Assembly: GCF_001650405.1 (NCBI RefSeq)
Contig: NZ_LWCU01000034.1
Coordinates: 1-64,000, forward strand
DNA: 64,000 nt
Direction of reading: 5' to 3'
Origin: Microbacterium sp. H83
Lineage (GTDB): Bacteria; Actinomycetota; Actinomycetes; Actinomycetales; Microbacteriaceae
Every line of letters starts with the position of its first letter. Position 1 is the stretch's first letter. Of the stretch, positions 43,826 through 53,173 are shown piece after piece. The translations under genes and the position numbers were made by a program. A model generated the notes under the pieces. That model was not told the origin of the DNA, did no database searches, and saw only the letters and a list, made by a program, of their open reading frames with translations.

Positions 43826-45472
43826 TCAGACCTCGTCGGCCAGGTATCGGCTGTAGGCGCCGAGGGTGAGGAACGTCGGGAACTCCTCATGGAGGGCGAC
43901 CTCGCGGAAGACGGCCGCGGCGTCGTCGAAGCGGTCGCCCGCGGAGCGCGTCGCCCGTACCAGCTCCTCGCGGATGAGCCGCTCGACGTACTCCGCGGTG
44001 ATCGGCGTGCCGTCCTCGGTCGTCCGGTCCTGGTGGATCCACTGCCACACCTGCGAGCGGCTGATCTCGGCCGTCGCGGCGTCCTCCATGAGGTTGTCGA
44101 TCGCCACGGCGCCGAGGCCGCGGAGCCAGGCCTCGAGGTAGCGGATCGCGACCGAGACGTTGTCGCGCACGCCGCGGGCCGTGATCGGACGGCCGATGTG
44201 CAGGTCCAGCAGGTCGGACGCCTCGACGTGCACCTCCGGACGCCGGCGGTCGACCTGATTCGGGCGGTCGCCGAGAACGGCGTCGAACTCGGCCTGCGCG
44301 GTGGGGATCAGGTCGGGGTGGGCGACCCACGTGCCGTCGAAGCCGTCGCCGGCCTCGCGCCTCTTGTCGGCCGACACCTTCTCGATCGCCCGAGCCGTGA
44401 CCTCGGGGTCGCGGCGGTTGGGGATGAACGCGCTCATGCCGCCGATCGCGTAGGCGCCTCGCTTGTGGCACGTCTGCACGAGCAGCTCGGTGTACGCGCG
44501 CATGAACGGCACGGTCATGGTGACCTCGCTGCGGTCGGGGAGCACGAAGCGCGCTCCGCGACCGCGGTAGTTCTTGATGATCGAGAAGATGTAGTCCCAG
44601 CGTCCGGCGTTGAGTCCTGCGCAGTGGTCGCGCAGCTCGTACAGGATCTCGTCCATCTCGAACGCGGCGGGCAGAGTCTCGATCAGCACGGTCGCGCGGA
44701 TCGTGCCGTGCGGGATCCCGAGGTACTCCTCACTGAAGGAGAAGACGTCGTCCCACAGCTTCGCCTCCTCGCTGGACTCGAGCTTGGCGATGTAGAAGTA
44801 CGGGCCGCGACCCCGCGCGATCAGCTCCTGCGCGTTGTGGAAGAAGTAGAGGCCGAAGTCGACGAGCGAGCCGGATGCCGCGGTGCGGCGACCGGCGCGG
44901 TCGATGAAGTCCACGTGCTTCTCCGGCAGGTGCCATCCCCGGGGGCGCATCACGATGGTCGGCGTGCGCTCTGCGGTCACCCGGTACTCCCTGCCCGCGG
45001 AGCTCGTGAAGGAGAGCTCGCCGCGGATCGCATCGCGCAGCGAGAGCTGGCCCTCGATCACGTTGCGCCAGGTGGGGCTGGTGGCGTCCTCCTGGTCTGC
45101 GAGCCAGACCTTCGCGCCCGAGTTCAGCGCGTTGATCGTCATCTTCGGGTCCGTCGGCCCGGTGATCTCGACGCGGCGGTCCTCGAGACCCGGTCCTGCG
45201 CCGGCGACCCGCCAGGACGAGTCCTCGCGGATGTGGCGGGTGTCGTCTCGGAAGCGCGGGTCGTGGCCGTTGCCGATCTCGAACCGGCGACGCATGCGGT
45301 CGGCGAGACGATCGTGCCGACGCGAGCCGAATCGGTGGTGCAGCTCCGTGAGGAATGCGAGCGCCTCGGGCGTGAGGATCTCGTCGTATCGATCGCGGAG
45401 CGGGCCTGTCACGCTGATCGCGGGGCCCTGCTGGGTGGTGGTCGTGGTGGTCGTGGTGGTCGTGATGGTCAT
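43826..45472 (-). CDS. aceB: Malate synthase A with polythreonine N-terminus
   Basis: The 548-residue product condenses glyoxylate and acetyl-CoA to malate, the second step of the glyoxylate shunt. It shows VEITGPTDPKMTINALNSGA, KVWLADQEDATSPTWRNVIE, MRPRGWHLPEKHVDFIDR, LETLPAAFEMDEILYELRDH and GMSAFIPNRRDPEV. The N-terminus reads MTI followed by ten threonines and QQ. An AAGGA lies about 8 bases before the ATG, supporting inclusion of the polythreonine stretch. It is 33 bases downstream of aceA on the same strand, forming an aceA-aceB operon. Confidence 0.95.
   Translation of the reverse strand: MTITTTTTTTTTTQQGPAISVTGPLRDRYDEILTPEALAFLTELHHRFGSRRHDRLADRMRRRFEIGNGHDPRFRDDTRHIREDSSWRVAGAGPGLEDRRVEITGPTDPKMTINALNSGAKVWLADQEDATSPTWRNVIEGQLSLRDAIRGELSFTSSAGREYRVTAERTPTIVMRPRGWHLPEKHVDFIDRAGRRTAASGSLVDFGLYFFHNAQELIARGRGPYFYIAKLESSEEAKLWDDVFSFSEEYLGIPHGTIRATVLIETLPAAFEMDEILYELRDHCAGLNAGRWDYIFSIIKNYRGRGARFVLPDRSEVTMTVPFMRAYTELLVQTCHKRGAYAIGGMSAFIPNRRDPEVTARAIEKVSADKRREAGDGFDGTWVAHPDLIPTAQAEFDAVLGDRPNQVDRRRPEVHVEASDLLDLHIGRPITARGVRDNVSVAIRYLEAWLRGLGAVAIDNLMEDAATAEISRSQVWQWIHQDRTTEDGTPITAEYVERLIREELVRATRSAGDRFDDAAAVFREVALHEEFPTFLTLGAYSRYLADEV
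45433..45466 (-). repeat. 9-base microsatellite encoding polythreonine in aceB
   Basis: Read on the minus strand, the unit ACGACCACC occurs three times in a row and encodes consecutive threonines. It lies immediately after the start codon and should be prone to slippage in steps of three codons without frameshift. Confidence 0.85.
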
Positions 45473-45505
45473 GAGAGGTGTCCTTGTCCGTGGGCCGGTG
45501 GGGGA

Positions 45506-46831
45506 TCAGTGGAACTGCGCGGCTTCGGTGGAGCCGGCGAGGGCGAGTGTCGCGCTGTCGGGGTTGAGCGCGGTCGAGATGACGTCGAAGTATCCGGTGC
45601 CCGCCTCGCGCTGGTGCTTGGTGGCGGTGTAGCCGTCCGCCTCGGCGGCGAACTCGGCCTCCTGCAGCTCCACGTAGGCGCTCATGGCGCGCTCGGCGTA
45701 GCCGCGGGCGAGGTCGAACATCGAGTGGTTCAGGGCGTGGAAGCCGGCCAGCGTGATGAACTGGAACCGGTAGCCCAGATCCGCCAGCTCCTGCTGGAAG
45801 GTCGCGATCGCGGCATCCGACAGGTGGCGCTTCCAGTTGAAGCTCGGCGAGCAGTTGTACGCGAGCATCTTCCCGGGGAACTCGGCGTGGACCGCCGAGG
45901 CGAACTCCCGGGCGAGCTCGATGTCCGGCTCCCCGGTCTCGACCCAGAGCAGGTCGGCGTACGGGGCGAACGCGAGCCCGCGGCTGATGACCGACTCGAT
46001 GCCGGGGCGGATCCGGTAGAACCCCTCGGTCGTGCGCTCGCCGGTCGTGAACTCCTGGTCGCGCTCGTCGACGTCGCTCGTGAGCAGGTCGGCCGCCAGA
46101 GCATCCGTCCGAGCGATGATGACCGTCGGCACGCCTGCGACGTCGGCAGCCAGGCGTGCCGCGTTGAGGGTGCGGATGTGCTGCTGCGTCGGCACCAGCA
46201 CCTTGCCGCCCAGATGGCCGCACTTCTTCTCGCTGGCCAGCTGGTCCTCCCAGTGGATCGCGGCGGCGCCGGCCTGGATCAGCGACTGCGCGAGCTCGTA
46301 GGCGTTGAGCGGTCCGCCGAAGCCCGCCTCGGCGTCCGCGACGATCGGCGCGAGCCAGTCCCGCGTGATCTCGCCCTCGGCGTGCTCGAGCTGGTCCTGC
46401 CGCAGCAGGGCGTTGTTGATGCGTCGCACGACCGCGGGCACCGAGTTCGCCGGGTAGAGCGACTGGTCGGGGTACGTCTGACCCGCGAGGTTGCCGTCCG
46501 CGGCGACCTGCCATCCGGAGAGGTAGATGGCCTTGAGTCCGGCGCGCACCTGCTGCACGGCCTGGCCTCCCGTATAGGCGCCGAGGGCGCGGACGTAGTC
46601 CTCGGTGTGCAGGAGGTTCCAGAGATTCTCGGCTCCGCGGTGCGCGAGCGTCGAGTCCTCGCGGACCGAGCCGCGGATGCGGATGACGTCCGCGGCCGAG
46701 TACGTGCGCTCGACGCCGTCCCAGCGCGGGTCGGTGTCCCAGATCTCCTGGAGCTCGGCGGCCGTCTGCACCTGGTCCCCGGCGCGCAGGCCGGCAGGAC
46801 GGGGCGTGTGGTTCTCGGCGGTGTTCGTCAT
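45506..46831 (-). CDS. aceA: Isocitrate lyase
   Basis: The 441-residue product cleaves isocitrate to succinate and glyoxylate. It contains the catalytic signature [33 protein letters not shown] with Mg-binding residues, [20 protein letters not shown] and [14 protein letters not shown]. The ATG at 46831 follows GGAGGAG on the minus strand; an upstream in-frame ATG at 46879 is less likely. It is divergent from a ramB-like gene, and the 131-base region between them carries inverted repeats. Confidence 0.97.
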   Translation of the reverse strand: MTNTAENHTPRPAGLRAGDQVQTAAELQEIWDTDPRWDGVERTYSAADVIRIRGSVREDSTLAHRGAENLWNLLHTEDYVRALGAYTGGQAVQQVRAGLKAIYLSGWQVAADGNLAGQTYPDQSLYPANSVPAVVRRINNALLRQDQLEHAEGEITRDWLAPIVADAEAGFGGPLNAYELAQSLIQAGAAAIHWEDQLASEKKCGHLGGKVLVPTQQHIRTLNAARLAADVAGVPTVIIARTDALAADLLTSDVDERDQEFTTGERTTEGFYRIRPGIESVISRGLAFAPYADLLWVETGEPDIELAREFASAVHAEFPGKMLAYNCSPSFNWKRHLSDAAIATFQQELADLGYRFQFITLAGFHALNHSMFDLARGYAERAMSAYVELQEAEFAAEADGYTATKHQREAGTGYFDVISTALNPDSATLALAGSTEAAQFH

Positions 46832-46888
46832 GATGTCTCCTCCGTGGGGTCCGGCTGCGGTGCCGGTGGTGTGTTCCACTGTGAGTGA

Positions 46889-46955
46889 AGATCCGACCTC
46901 CGATGTGCAGAATCCGGTGTGAAGATCGACCGGAATTCTGTTTCTGTGACAGAAT
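46889..46955. promoter_or_regulatory. Inverted-repeat operators between aceA and ramB-like gene
   Basis: ATTCTGT and ACAGAAT (46935-46941 and 46949-46955) are 7-base perfect arms, and the second arm is also the -10-like CAGAAT of the regulator gene. A related pair CAGAATCCGG and CCGGAATTCTG spans about 46909-46940. This repeated AGAAT/ATTCT pattern suggests cooperative binding by the RamB-type protein, giving autoregulation and control of aceA-aceB. Confidence 0.5.
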
Positions 46956-46965
46956 CGGCGCCATG
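46950..46965 (+). promoter_or_regulatory. Leaderless-type -10 for the ramB-like gene
   Basis: CAGAAT (46950-46955) ends 7 bases before the ATG at 46963 and overlaps the right arm of an inverted repeat, allowing direct occlusion by the encoded regulator. Confidence 0.45.
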
Positions 46966-48414
46966 ACGACCTCCACCGTCGGCGAAGACGCCGACGCCCT
47001 CACGATCGGCCGCCGCATCCGCCAGCTCCGCACCGCGCGAGGGATGACCCTCGACGACCTCGCGGCCGCGGTCGATCGGGCGCCCAGTCAGATGTCGATG
47101 ATCGAGACCGGCAAGCGCGAGCCCAAGCTCACGCAGCTGCAGGCGATCGCGCGTGCCCTCGGCGTCACGATCGACGCGCTGCTCGAGGGCGAGCCGCTCG
47201 ACGAGCGCAGCGCGATCGAGATCGCCCTCGAGCGGGCCATGAAGGGGCAGACGTTCCGGGCGCTGGGCATCGAGCCCTTCCGCATCGCCAAGAGCCTGCC
47301 CACGGATGCCCTCAAGGCCATGCTCGCCCTGCACGGCGAGATCGACCGGCTCAGGGACGAACGGGCAGCCACCCCGGAGGAGGCCCGGCGGGCCAACGTG
47401 GAGCTCCGGCACCTCATGCGCCGGCAGGACAACCACTTCGCCGACCTCGAGGCGAAGGCGGCCGAGATCCTCGCGGCGGTCGGTCACCCCGGCGGCCCGC
47501 TCACGCAGCGGACGGCGTCCGAGATCGCCGCCCATCTCGGGTTCACGCTGCACTATGCGCCCGACCTCCCGCAGACCACGCGCAGCGTCGCGGATCTCGC
47601 GAACGGGCGCCTGTACCTGTCGAGCCGCGTGCCCGCGAAGGGAGACGCGCGCACCGCGGTGCTCCAGGCGCTCTCGAGCCGCATCCTGGGTCATGCAGAA
47701 CCGCGCAGCTATGCGGAGTTCCTGCGCCAGCGCGTCGAGACCAACTACCTGACGGGTGCGCTGCTCATCCCCGAAGCCCACGTCGTCCCCGCGCTCCAGG
47801 ACGCCAAGGCACGCAGGGCCATCTCGATCGAGGACCTCCGCGACGCGTACTCGGTCTCGTACGAGACGGCGGCCCACCGCTTCACCAACCTCGCGACCCG
47901 GCACCTCGACATCCCGGTGCACTTCCTCAAGGTGCACGAGTCGGGGACGATCACGAAGGCGTACGAGAACGACGACGTCAACTTCCCGACCGATCGCCTC
48001 GGCGCGATCGAGGGACAGATGTGCTGCCGCCGATGGACGTCACGCGTGGTGTTCGACGAGGACGACCGGTTCAACCCGTACTACCAGTACACCGACACCG
48101 GCAACGGGACCTACTGGTGCACCGCGCGAGTGGAGGCCTCGAGCGAGGGCCTCCACTCGGTGAGCGTCGGGGTGCGCTTCGACGACACGAGATGGTTCGT
48201 GGGGAGGGACACGACGCACCGCGGGGTGTCGAAGCACTCGGTCGAGGTGTGCTGTCGCCGGGCTCCCGCCGAGCTCGAGGGCCGCTGGCGGGAGAACTCC
48301 TGGCCCAACGTCAAGACGCCGCGCACGCTGCTCGCGACGCTGCCGACCGGGTCGTTCCCCGGCGTCGACACCACCGACGTCTACGAGTTCCTCGAGGCGC
48401 ACGCGCCGCGCTGA
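46963..48414 (+). CDS. RamB-like regulator (XRE helix-turn-helix, short-chain fatty acyl regulator)
   Basis: The 483-residue product has an XRE helix-turn-helix near the N-terminus ([40 protein letters not shown]), a middle IrrE-like region, and a C-terminal DUF2083-type domain with paired cysteines ([30 protein letters not shown]). This is the layout of RamB/ScfR regulators of acetate and propionate metabolism in corynebacteria and mycobacteria. The zinc-peptidase HExxH motif is absent. The ATG at 46963 is preceded by CAGAAT 7 bases upstream, so the mRNA may be leaderless. Confidence 0.88.
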   Translation: MTTSTVGEDADALTIGRRIRQLRTARGMTLDDLAAAVDRAPSQMSMIETGKREPKLTQLQAIARALGVTIDALLEGEPLDERSAIEIALERAMKGQTFRALGIEPFRIAKSLPTDALKAMLALHGEIDRLRDERAATPEEARRANVELRHLMRRQDNHFADLEAKAAEILAAVGHPGGPLTQRTASEIAAHLGFTLHYAPDLPQTTRSVADLANGRLYLSSRVPAKGDARTAVLQALSSRILGHAEPRSYAEFLRQRVETNYLTGALLIPEAHVVPALQDAKARRAISIEDLRDAYSVSYETAAHRFTNLATRHLDIPVHFLKVHESGTITKAYENDDVNFPTDRLGAIEGQMCCRRWTSRVVFDEDDRFNPYYQYTDTGNGTYWCTARVEASSEGLHSVSVGVRFDDTRWFVGRDTTHRGVSKHSVEVCCRRAPAELEGRWRENSWPNVKTPRTLLATLPTGSFPGVDTTDVYEFLEAHAPR

Positions 48415-48429
48415 GCGACGGCGGCCGCG

Positions 48430-49752
48430 TCACTCCACGGTCACGGGCTTCTTCGGGACCAGTGCGACCGCGATCGCGGCGACGATCGCGACGATCGCGA
48501 ACGCGACGAAGTTCCACGCCGCGGCGACGGCGAGGGACGCGAGCCAGCCGCCCAGCATCGGCCCCATGATGGCGCCGATGCGGGCGAAGCTGAGGGCCCA
48601 CCCCGCGGCGGTCGCACGCACGGACGCCGGGTAGTAGTCGGTGATGTAGGCCGTGAGCACGAGCGACGTCGAGATGGAGCCGACGCCCGAGAGGCCGACG
48701 AGCACGAGGTTCAGCAGCATGGTGTTCGGGAACATCAGCAGCAGGCAGGCGAGTCCGCCGACCGTGTAGAAGACGATGAGGATCGGCTTCGACCCGAATC
48801 GATCGGCGAGATGGCCGAGCACGAGCCCGCCCACGGCGGAGGCGAGGCTGAACACGAGCAGGAACGCCAGCGCGGGGCCGAGGTCGTAGCCGGCGGCGCG
48901 CATGATCGAGGGCAGCCACGAGTTCAGGCCGTAGACGAGGAGGAGACCGGCGAACAGCGAGATCCAGAGGAAGACGGTCGACCGGAGGTACGGCGGGGAG
49001 AACAGCCGGTGCAGGATGCGCTGCCACGGCAGACGGTGTCCGGGCGTCGTCTGCGGACGGATGGTCGGCACGTAGGGGCGGATGCCGAGACGCTCGGCGA
49101 GCGCGGCGGCGCGGGCGTGCCGGCCCCGGTTCTCCAGCGACTCCAGCGACTCGGGCAGGACCTTCGCGATGATCGGGATGAGCAGGATCGGGAAGGCGCC
49201 GACCGCGATGACCCAGCGCCAGCCGAGATGCGGCAGGAGCGCCATCGCGACGACCGCCGACACCACGATGCCCAGGGAGTATCCCGAGTACATGAGCCCG
49301 TAGTTCCGGGCGCGGCGTCGCGGCGCCGAGAACTCGATCGTCAGCGCGGCGGCGACGGGGATGATGCCGCCCATGCCGAGCCCGCCGAGGAAGCGGAACA
49401 GGCCGAAGAGCTCGGGCGTGGGGGCGAGCGCCGCTCCGAGCTGCATCAGGGTGAAGATCGACATCGAGACGAGCAGCATCCGTTTGCGCCCCACGCGGTC
49501 GCTGAGCGTGCCGATGAAGAGCGCGCCGATCAGCATCCCCACCAGGGCCCACGAGGCCAGGCCGCCGAGCTCGACCGGGCTCAGCGCCCAGGCCGAGTCC
49601 TCGGCGAGGGCGGGCAGGACGGCTCCGATCACGCCGATGTCATAGCCGTCGGCGAGGATCGCCAGCCAGCAGCTGAACAGCACGACCCCGGTGACGGCCC
49701 GGGGGACCGGCCACACTCTCTCGTCGGCTGCGGTCGGGGAGGTGGTGGACAT
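48430..49752 (-). CDS. MFS transporter, aromatic acid:H+ symporter type
   Basis: The 440-residue product has twelve hydrophobic helices and the loop 2-3 motif GTLSDRVGRKRMLL. Helix 1 carries ILADGYDIGVIGAVLP, the DGxD acid pair seen in the AAHS family that imports benzoate derivatives. The start at 49752 is preferred because AAGGAG lies 6 bases upstream; an ATG at 49770 is an alternative. The promoter has an operator-like palindrome in its spacer. It may import the aromatic acid degraded by the 33-40 kb operon, but substrate and link are inferred. Confidence 0.87.
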   Translation of the reverse strand: MSTTSPTAADERVWPVPRAVTGVVLFSCWLAILADGYDIGVIGAVLPALAEDSAWALSPVELGGLASWALVGMLIGALFIGTLSDRVGRKRMLLVSMSIFTLMQLGAALAPTPELFGLFRFLGGLGMGGIIPVAAALTIEFSAPRRRARNYGLMYSGYSLGIVVSAVVAMALLPHLGWRWVIAVGAFPILLIPIIAKVLPESLESLENRGRHARAAALAERLGIRPYVPTIRPQTTPGHRLPWQRILHRLFSPPYLRSTVFLWISLFAGLLLVYGLNSWLPSIMRAAGYDLGPALAFLLVFSLASAVGGLVLGHLADRFGSKPILIVFYTVGGLACLLLMFPNTMLLNLVLVGLSGVGSISTSLVLTAYITDYYPASVRATAAGWALSFARIGAIMGPMLGGWLASLAVAAAWNFVAFAIVAIVAAIAVALVPKKPVTVE

Positions 49753-49818
49753 CGTCGTCTCCTTCGCCATGACGCCTCGATGCGTCGGTGAGCACGGTCC
49801 GCTCCGACCGCTATGGCG

Positions 49819-49847
49819 AAACTATGACGATAGTCAGAGAAATGCAA
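49819..49847 (-). promoter_or_regulatory. Promoter of the MFS gene with operator in the spacer
   Basis: On the minus strand TTGCAT (49847-49842) and TAGTTT (49824-49819) are separated by exactly 17 bases. The spacer contains ACTAT and ATAGT (plus-strand 49821-49825 and 49830-49834), an inverted repeat where a repressor would block RNA polymerase. Confidence 0.6.
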
Positions 49848-49855
49848 TATACGCG

Positions 49856-50521
49856 TCAGGCGGCGTTCCACCGGAGGAGGGCGGTCGTATCCGCCTCCGC
49901 GCGGATCGCCGCCGCATCCGACACGGGGAACATCGTCACCAGCAGCGGCTCGTCGTGCGGCGTCGGTGCCACGGCGTAGGCGAGCGCGCCGGGACCGGAC
50001 GCCGTCGTCAGCGCCACCCGGGCCGGGCGGGCATCGACGACGAGGTCGAGACGCTCGCGACCGTGGTCGAGGAGTGCGGATGCCGCCGTCGTGGCGCGCT
50101 CGAGCAGGGTCGCACCGCTCGCCCATGGTGCGAAGGCCGCGGCCTCCCGTCCGCACGCGAGAGCGAGTGCGGGCTCCAGCCACCGGTCGCGCTTGGCCCC
50201 GTAGGGCGTCTCGGCGAGCGACAGGAGGTAGCCGTAGCAGTGCAGGAGCCCCGCATTGCCCACCGGCCAGGCGGCGGTGATGCCGGCCTGCCGGTGCAGC
50301 TCGTCGAACAGCGCGGGGGAGAGGACCGGCTCCGCCGTGTTCTCGTCGACGACCGTGGAGCGCCCCCACGCGGAGAAGGCCCCGGCCGCACGGTTGGCCG
50401 CGATCGACGCGGTCAACCAGGGCAGGGCGTCGATCGCAGAGCGGGCGCTCGCGGGGGAGCCGCTCGCGGCGAGGCTCGCGGCATGCAGGAGGTCGTCGAT
50501 TTCGGACACGGCGCTCACCAT
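49856..50521 (-). CDS. Hypothetical protein divergent from the phosphonate cluster
   Basis: The 221-residue product is not recognised. It is soluble and mostly helical in the N-terminal 150 residues (AIDALPWLTASIAANRAAGA, GNAGLLHCYGYLLSLAETPY, WLEPALALACGREAAAFAPW) with a beta-rich C-terminal part containing LDLVVDARPARVALT and PLLVTMFPVSD. There is no signal peptide. The ATG at 50521 is chosen over an ATG at 50542. The shared upstream region contains a candidate PHO box, so a role tied to phosphonate or phosphate use is possible but unproven. Confidence 0.65.
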   Translation of the reverse strand: MVSAVSEIDDLLHAASLAASGSPASARSAIDALPWLTASIAANRAAGAFSAWGRSTVVDENTAEPVLSPALFDELHRQAGITAAWPVGNAGLLHCYGYLLSLAETPYGAKRDRWLEPALALACGREAAAFAPWASGATLLERATTAASALLDHGRERLDLVVDARPARVALTTASGPGALAYAVAPTPHDEPLLVTMFPVSDAAAIRAEADTTALLRWNAA

Positions 50522-50543
50522 ACGCGAGTGACGTGGACGCATT

Positions 50544-50565
50544 GTTCACTCGGCGTTCACGTCGC
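50544..50565 (+). promoter_or_regulatory. Candidate PHO box (PhoP direct repeats)
   Basis: GTTCACTCGGC (50544-50554) and GTTCACGTCGC (50555-50565) are contiguous 11-base units, each starting GTTCAC. Streptomyces PHO boxes are direct repeats of 11-base units with the core GTTCACC. Weaker units in the same register begin at 50533 (GTGGACG) and 50566 (GTGGTCG). The site is 78 bases upstream of the HAD gene that heads the phosphonate cluster, predicting induction by phosphate limitation. Confidence 0.7.
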
Positions 50566-50642
50566 GTGGTCGTTGTGTCCATCTCGGTTGCTCATGCTGG
50601 ACGGAGCGTCCGGACCACAGCGGCCGGAGCGGAAAGCTCTTC

Positions 50643-51290
50643 GTGGACACCATCCTCCTGTTCGACTTCGACGGCACGATCGCCCTCGGCGACGGTCCTG
50701 TGCTCGCCTACGCCCAGGAGGTCGCCGACGGCCTCGGCGATCGCGGCGAGGGGCTCGTCGACGGCATCCGCTCGGCCCTCGCGGCGGCGGAGGCGGGTGT
50801 GCTCGACGGATACGACGCGGTGCGCCGCGAGGCGCTCGGGCGGGGAGCGGACGCCGCGCTCCTCAGCAGCGCGTATCGTGCCAGCCGGACGCGGCTCGCG
50901 ACGGAGCAGGCTCCGATCCTCGCGCCCGAGGGGCTCGCGGCCTTCCTGACCGAGGCCGGCGGTCGCGCCGAGCGCGTGCTCGTCACGAACGCGCCGAGCA
51001 TCCGGATCGCCGAAGCGCTCGAGGCGCTCGGGCTGGCCGGGCTCTTCGACCGGATCGTCACCGGTGCACGCAAGCCGACCGGCCTCGAGACCGTCCTGGC
51101 GGATCTCCCCGCCGACGCCAGGGTGCTCAGCGTGGGGGACATCTGGCACAACGACCTCGCCCCGGCCCACGCCCGCGGCCACGCGACCGCCCTCATCGGC
51201 GGGTTCGCCGACCCCGCGGCGACCCCCACCTTCCGCGCGTCCGCGTTCTCGGAGCTGGTCCCGCAGCTCGAGGACTGGCTGCGCGCGTGA
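50643..51290 (+). CDS. HAD-superfamily hydrolase in phosphonate cluster
   Basis: The 215-residue product has all HAD motifs: LLFDFDGTIALG (nucleophile Asp near residue 8), VLVTNAPS (motif II), ARKPTGLE (motif III lysine) and VGDIWHNDLAPA (motif IV acids). An alpha-helical cap lies between motifs I and II. It is shorter than typical phosphonoacetaldehyde hydrolases and lacks an obvious Schiff-base lysine context, so it may be a phosphatase for a phosphonate-derived or phosphorylated product. The GTG start has only a weak GGAAAG upstream. It is the first gene after the PHO box. Confidence 0.85.
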   Translation: MDTILLFDFDGTIALGDGPVLAYAQEVADGLGDRGEGLVDGIRSALAAAEAGVLDGYDAVRREALGRGADAALLSSAYRASRTRLATEQAPILAPEGLAAFLTEAGGRAERVLVTNAPSIRIAEALEALGLAGLFDRIVTGARKPTGLETVLADLPADARVLSVGDIWHNDLAPAHARGHATALIGGFADPAATPTFRASAFSELVPQLEDWLRA

Positions 51291-51345
51291 CCCCCTCCTC
51301 TCCGCCGTCCTGTCCATCCACCTTCCCTCCACCCCTCTCACACAT
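51291..51345 (+). promoter_or_regulatory. C-rich, G-poor segment between HAD gene and phnD
   Basis: The transcript of this gap would be almost entirely pyrimidine with many C and very few G residues, the composition of a Rho utilisation site. It could give Rho-dependent attenuation between the hydrolase gene and the transporter genes. Confidence 0.35.
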
Positions 51346-51357
51346 CGAAGGATGACC

Positions 51358-52347
51358 ATGCGTACCTCCCCCCTCCGCCGTTCCGCCGCGGGAATCGTCG
51401 CCGCCGGCGCGCTGCTGACCGTGGTGCTCGCCGGATGCTCGAGCAGCACCGCCGCCCCCGAGGACTCGGCCGCCCCGGCCGCCGACCCGGACTCGCTCGT
51501 GCTGGCCCTGGTGCCCTCGCAGGACCAGGACGGCCTCGTCGAGACCGCCGCACCGCTGACCGATTACCTCACCGAAGAGCTCGGCATCGAGGTCACCGGC
51601 GTCGTGTCGAAGGACTACCAGGCCGCTGTCGAGGCGATGGGTGCCGGCCAGGCGCAGATCGGCTTCCTCCCGTCGCTGCAGCTGTGGCAGGCGAACGACA
51701 TGTACGACGCCTCCGTCGTGCTGCAGACCGAGCGCAACGGCAACATCACCTACCCCGCGCAGTTCATGACGAACAACCCCGACAAGTACTGCGACGACGA
51801 GCCGGTCGAGCGCGACGGGATGCTGTTCTGCAACGGCGCCGACGCCATGACGGGCCCCGCGGGCCTCGACAGCATCGACAAGGTGAAGGGCGCCAAGGTC
51901 GCGCTCCTCGGCCCCGGCTCGCCCGCCGGCTACATCTACCCGGTGCTCGCCCTGCAGGAGGCCGGACTCGACACCGATGCCGACATCGAGCAGATCCCGG
52001 TCACGGCGAACGACGCCTCGGTGCTGGCCGTCTACAACGGCGACGCCGAGGTGGGCTTCAGCTTCTGGGATGCCCGCACGATCGTGCAGAAGGACACCCC
52101 GGACGTCGGCCAGAAGGTCGTCGTCTTCGCGATGACCGAGGAGATCCCGAACGACGGCGTCGCCGTCTCGGCCGACCTCTCGCCCGAGCTGCAGGAGCGC
52201 ATCACGAAGGCCCTCGAGGACTTCTCGAACACCGAGGAGGGCTCGGAGATCCTCACCAGCATCTACTCGATCACCAAGCTCGCGCCGGCCGACCCGGAGT
52301 CCCTCGACGTCGTCGCGCGTGCCGCCGAGGCCCTGGGGCTCCAGTAA
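51358..52347 (+). CDS. phnD: Phosphonate-type ABC transporter substrate-binding lipoprotein
   Basis: The 329-residue product is a PhnD-type binding lipoprotein. A lipobox [11 protein letters not shown] marks the lipidated cysteine near residue 25. The mature part has [60 protein letters not shown] and [20 protein letters not shown], the pattern of PhnD/PtxB/HtxB proteins that bind phosphonates, phosphite or hypophosphite. The ATG at 51358 follows GAAGGA; an ATG at 51352 is an alternative. The exact ligand is not decided. Confidence 0.9.
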   Translation: MRTSPLRRSAAGIVAAGALLTVVLAGCSSSTAAPEDSAAPAADPDSLVLALVPSQDQDGLVETAAPLTDYLTEELGIEVTGVVSKDYQAAVEAMGAGQAQIGFLPSLQLWQANDMYDASVVLQTERNGNITYPAQFMTNNPDKYCDDEPVERDGMLFCNGADAMTGPAGLDSIDKVKGAKVALLGPGSPAGYIYPVLALQEAGLDTDADIEQIPVTANDASVLAVYNGDAEVGFSFWDARTIVQKDTPDVGQKVVVFAMTEEIPNDGVAVSADLSPELQERITKALEDFSNTEEGSEILTSIYSITKLAPADPESLDVVARAAEALGLQ

Positions 52348-52348
52348 G

Positions 52349-53173
52349 TTGTCCGACCAGATCCAGCACGTGGACGCCGCGGCCCCGGCTGCGGCGTCCA
52401 CGCCGTGGGCGATCCGCCTCGACGACGTCACCGTGCGCTATCCCAACGGCACGATCGGCCTGAATCGCGTCTCGCTCGACATCGACGCCGGCGAGATGGT
52501 CGCCGTCGTGGGGCTGTCGGGCTCGGGGAAGTCCACGCTCATCCGCACGATCAACGGCCTCGTGCCGGTCACCTCCGGCACCCTCGACGTGGGCGAGCAC
52601 CGCGTGAGCGGCGCTTCGCCGCGGACCCTCCGGCGTCTCCGCGGCGATGTCGGCATGGTCTTCCAGGGGTTCAATCTGGCCGGGCGCGCGAGCGTGTTGC
52701 AGAACGTGCTCGTCGGCCGGCTCGCCCACACGCCGCTGTGGCGCACGCTGCTCGGCGCCTACCCCGAGACCGATCGGCAGCTCGCGTACCACGCTCTCGA
52801 TCGCGTCGGCATCCTCCCGAAGCTCCACTCGCGCGCCTCCGACCTCTCCGGGGGGCAGCAGCAGCGCGTCGCGATCGCCCGCGCCCTCGCGCAGGAGCCC
52901 CGCATCGTGCTCGCCGACGAGCCCGTCGCGAGCCTCGACCCGCCCACCGCCCACGGCGTCATGAACGACCTCCGCCGCATCAACCGCGACCTCGGCATCA
53001 CGGTGCTCGTCAATCTGCACCTGCTCGACCTGGCCCGCGAATACGGCGCGCGCATGATCGGCATGCGCGCGGGAGAGGTCGTCTACGACGGCCCCGCCAC
53101 GAGCGCGACGGATGCCGACTTCGAGAGCATCTACGGACGCTCGCTCACCCCGGAAGACCGGTTGGACGCGTGA
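52349..53173 (+). CDS. phnC: Phosphonate-type ABC transporter ATP-binding protein
   Basis: The 274-residue ATPase has Walker [21 protein letters not shown], the PhnC-typical [20 protein letters not shown] and [20 protein letters not shown], signature [15 protein letters not shown], Walker B RIVLADEP and the switch histidine in [11 protein letters not shown]. The TTG at 52349, one base past the phnD stop, is the chosen start; it gives a long Ala-rich N-terminus, and a downstream start cannot be excluded. It overlaps the first phnE in GTGA. Confidence 0.92.
   Translation: MSDQIQHVDAAAPAAASTPWAIRLDDVTVRYPNGTIGLNRVSLDIDAGEMVAVVGLSGSGKSTLIRTINGLVPVTSGTLDVGEHRVSGASPRTLRRLRGDVGMVFQGFNLAGRASVLQNVLVGRLAHTPLWRTLLGAYPETDRQLAYHALDRVGILPKLHSRASDLSGGQQQRVAIARALAQEPRIVLADEPVASLDPPTAHGVMNDLRRINRDLGITVLVNLHLLDLAREYGARMIGMRAGEVVYDGPATSATDADFESIYGRSLTPEDRLDA

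Noticed and set aside
43093..43869. A 258-codon plus-strand frame in the convergent gap
   Set aside because: It runs through two strong inverted repeats and antisense to the 144-residue gene, with Arg/Gly-rich composition.
46885..46962. 26-codon N-terminal extension of the ramB-like gene
   Set aside because: It would be encoded by the aceA-ramB operator region and is unrelated to the family. The ATG at 46963 fits the helix-turn-helix spacing.
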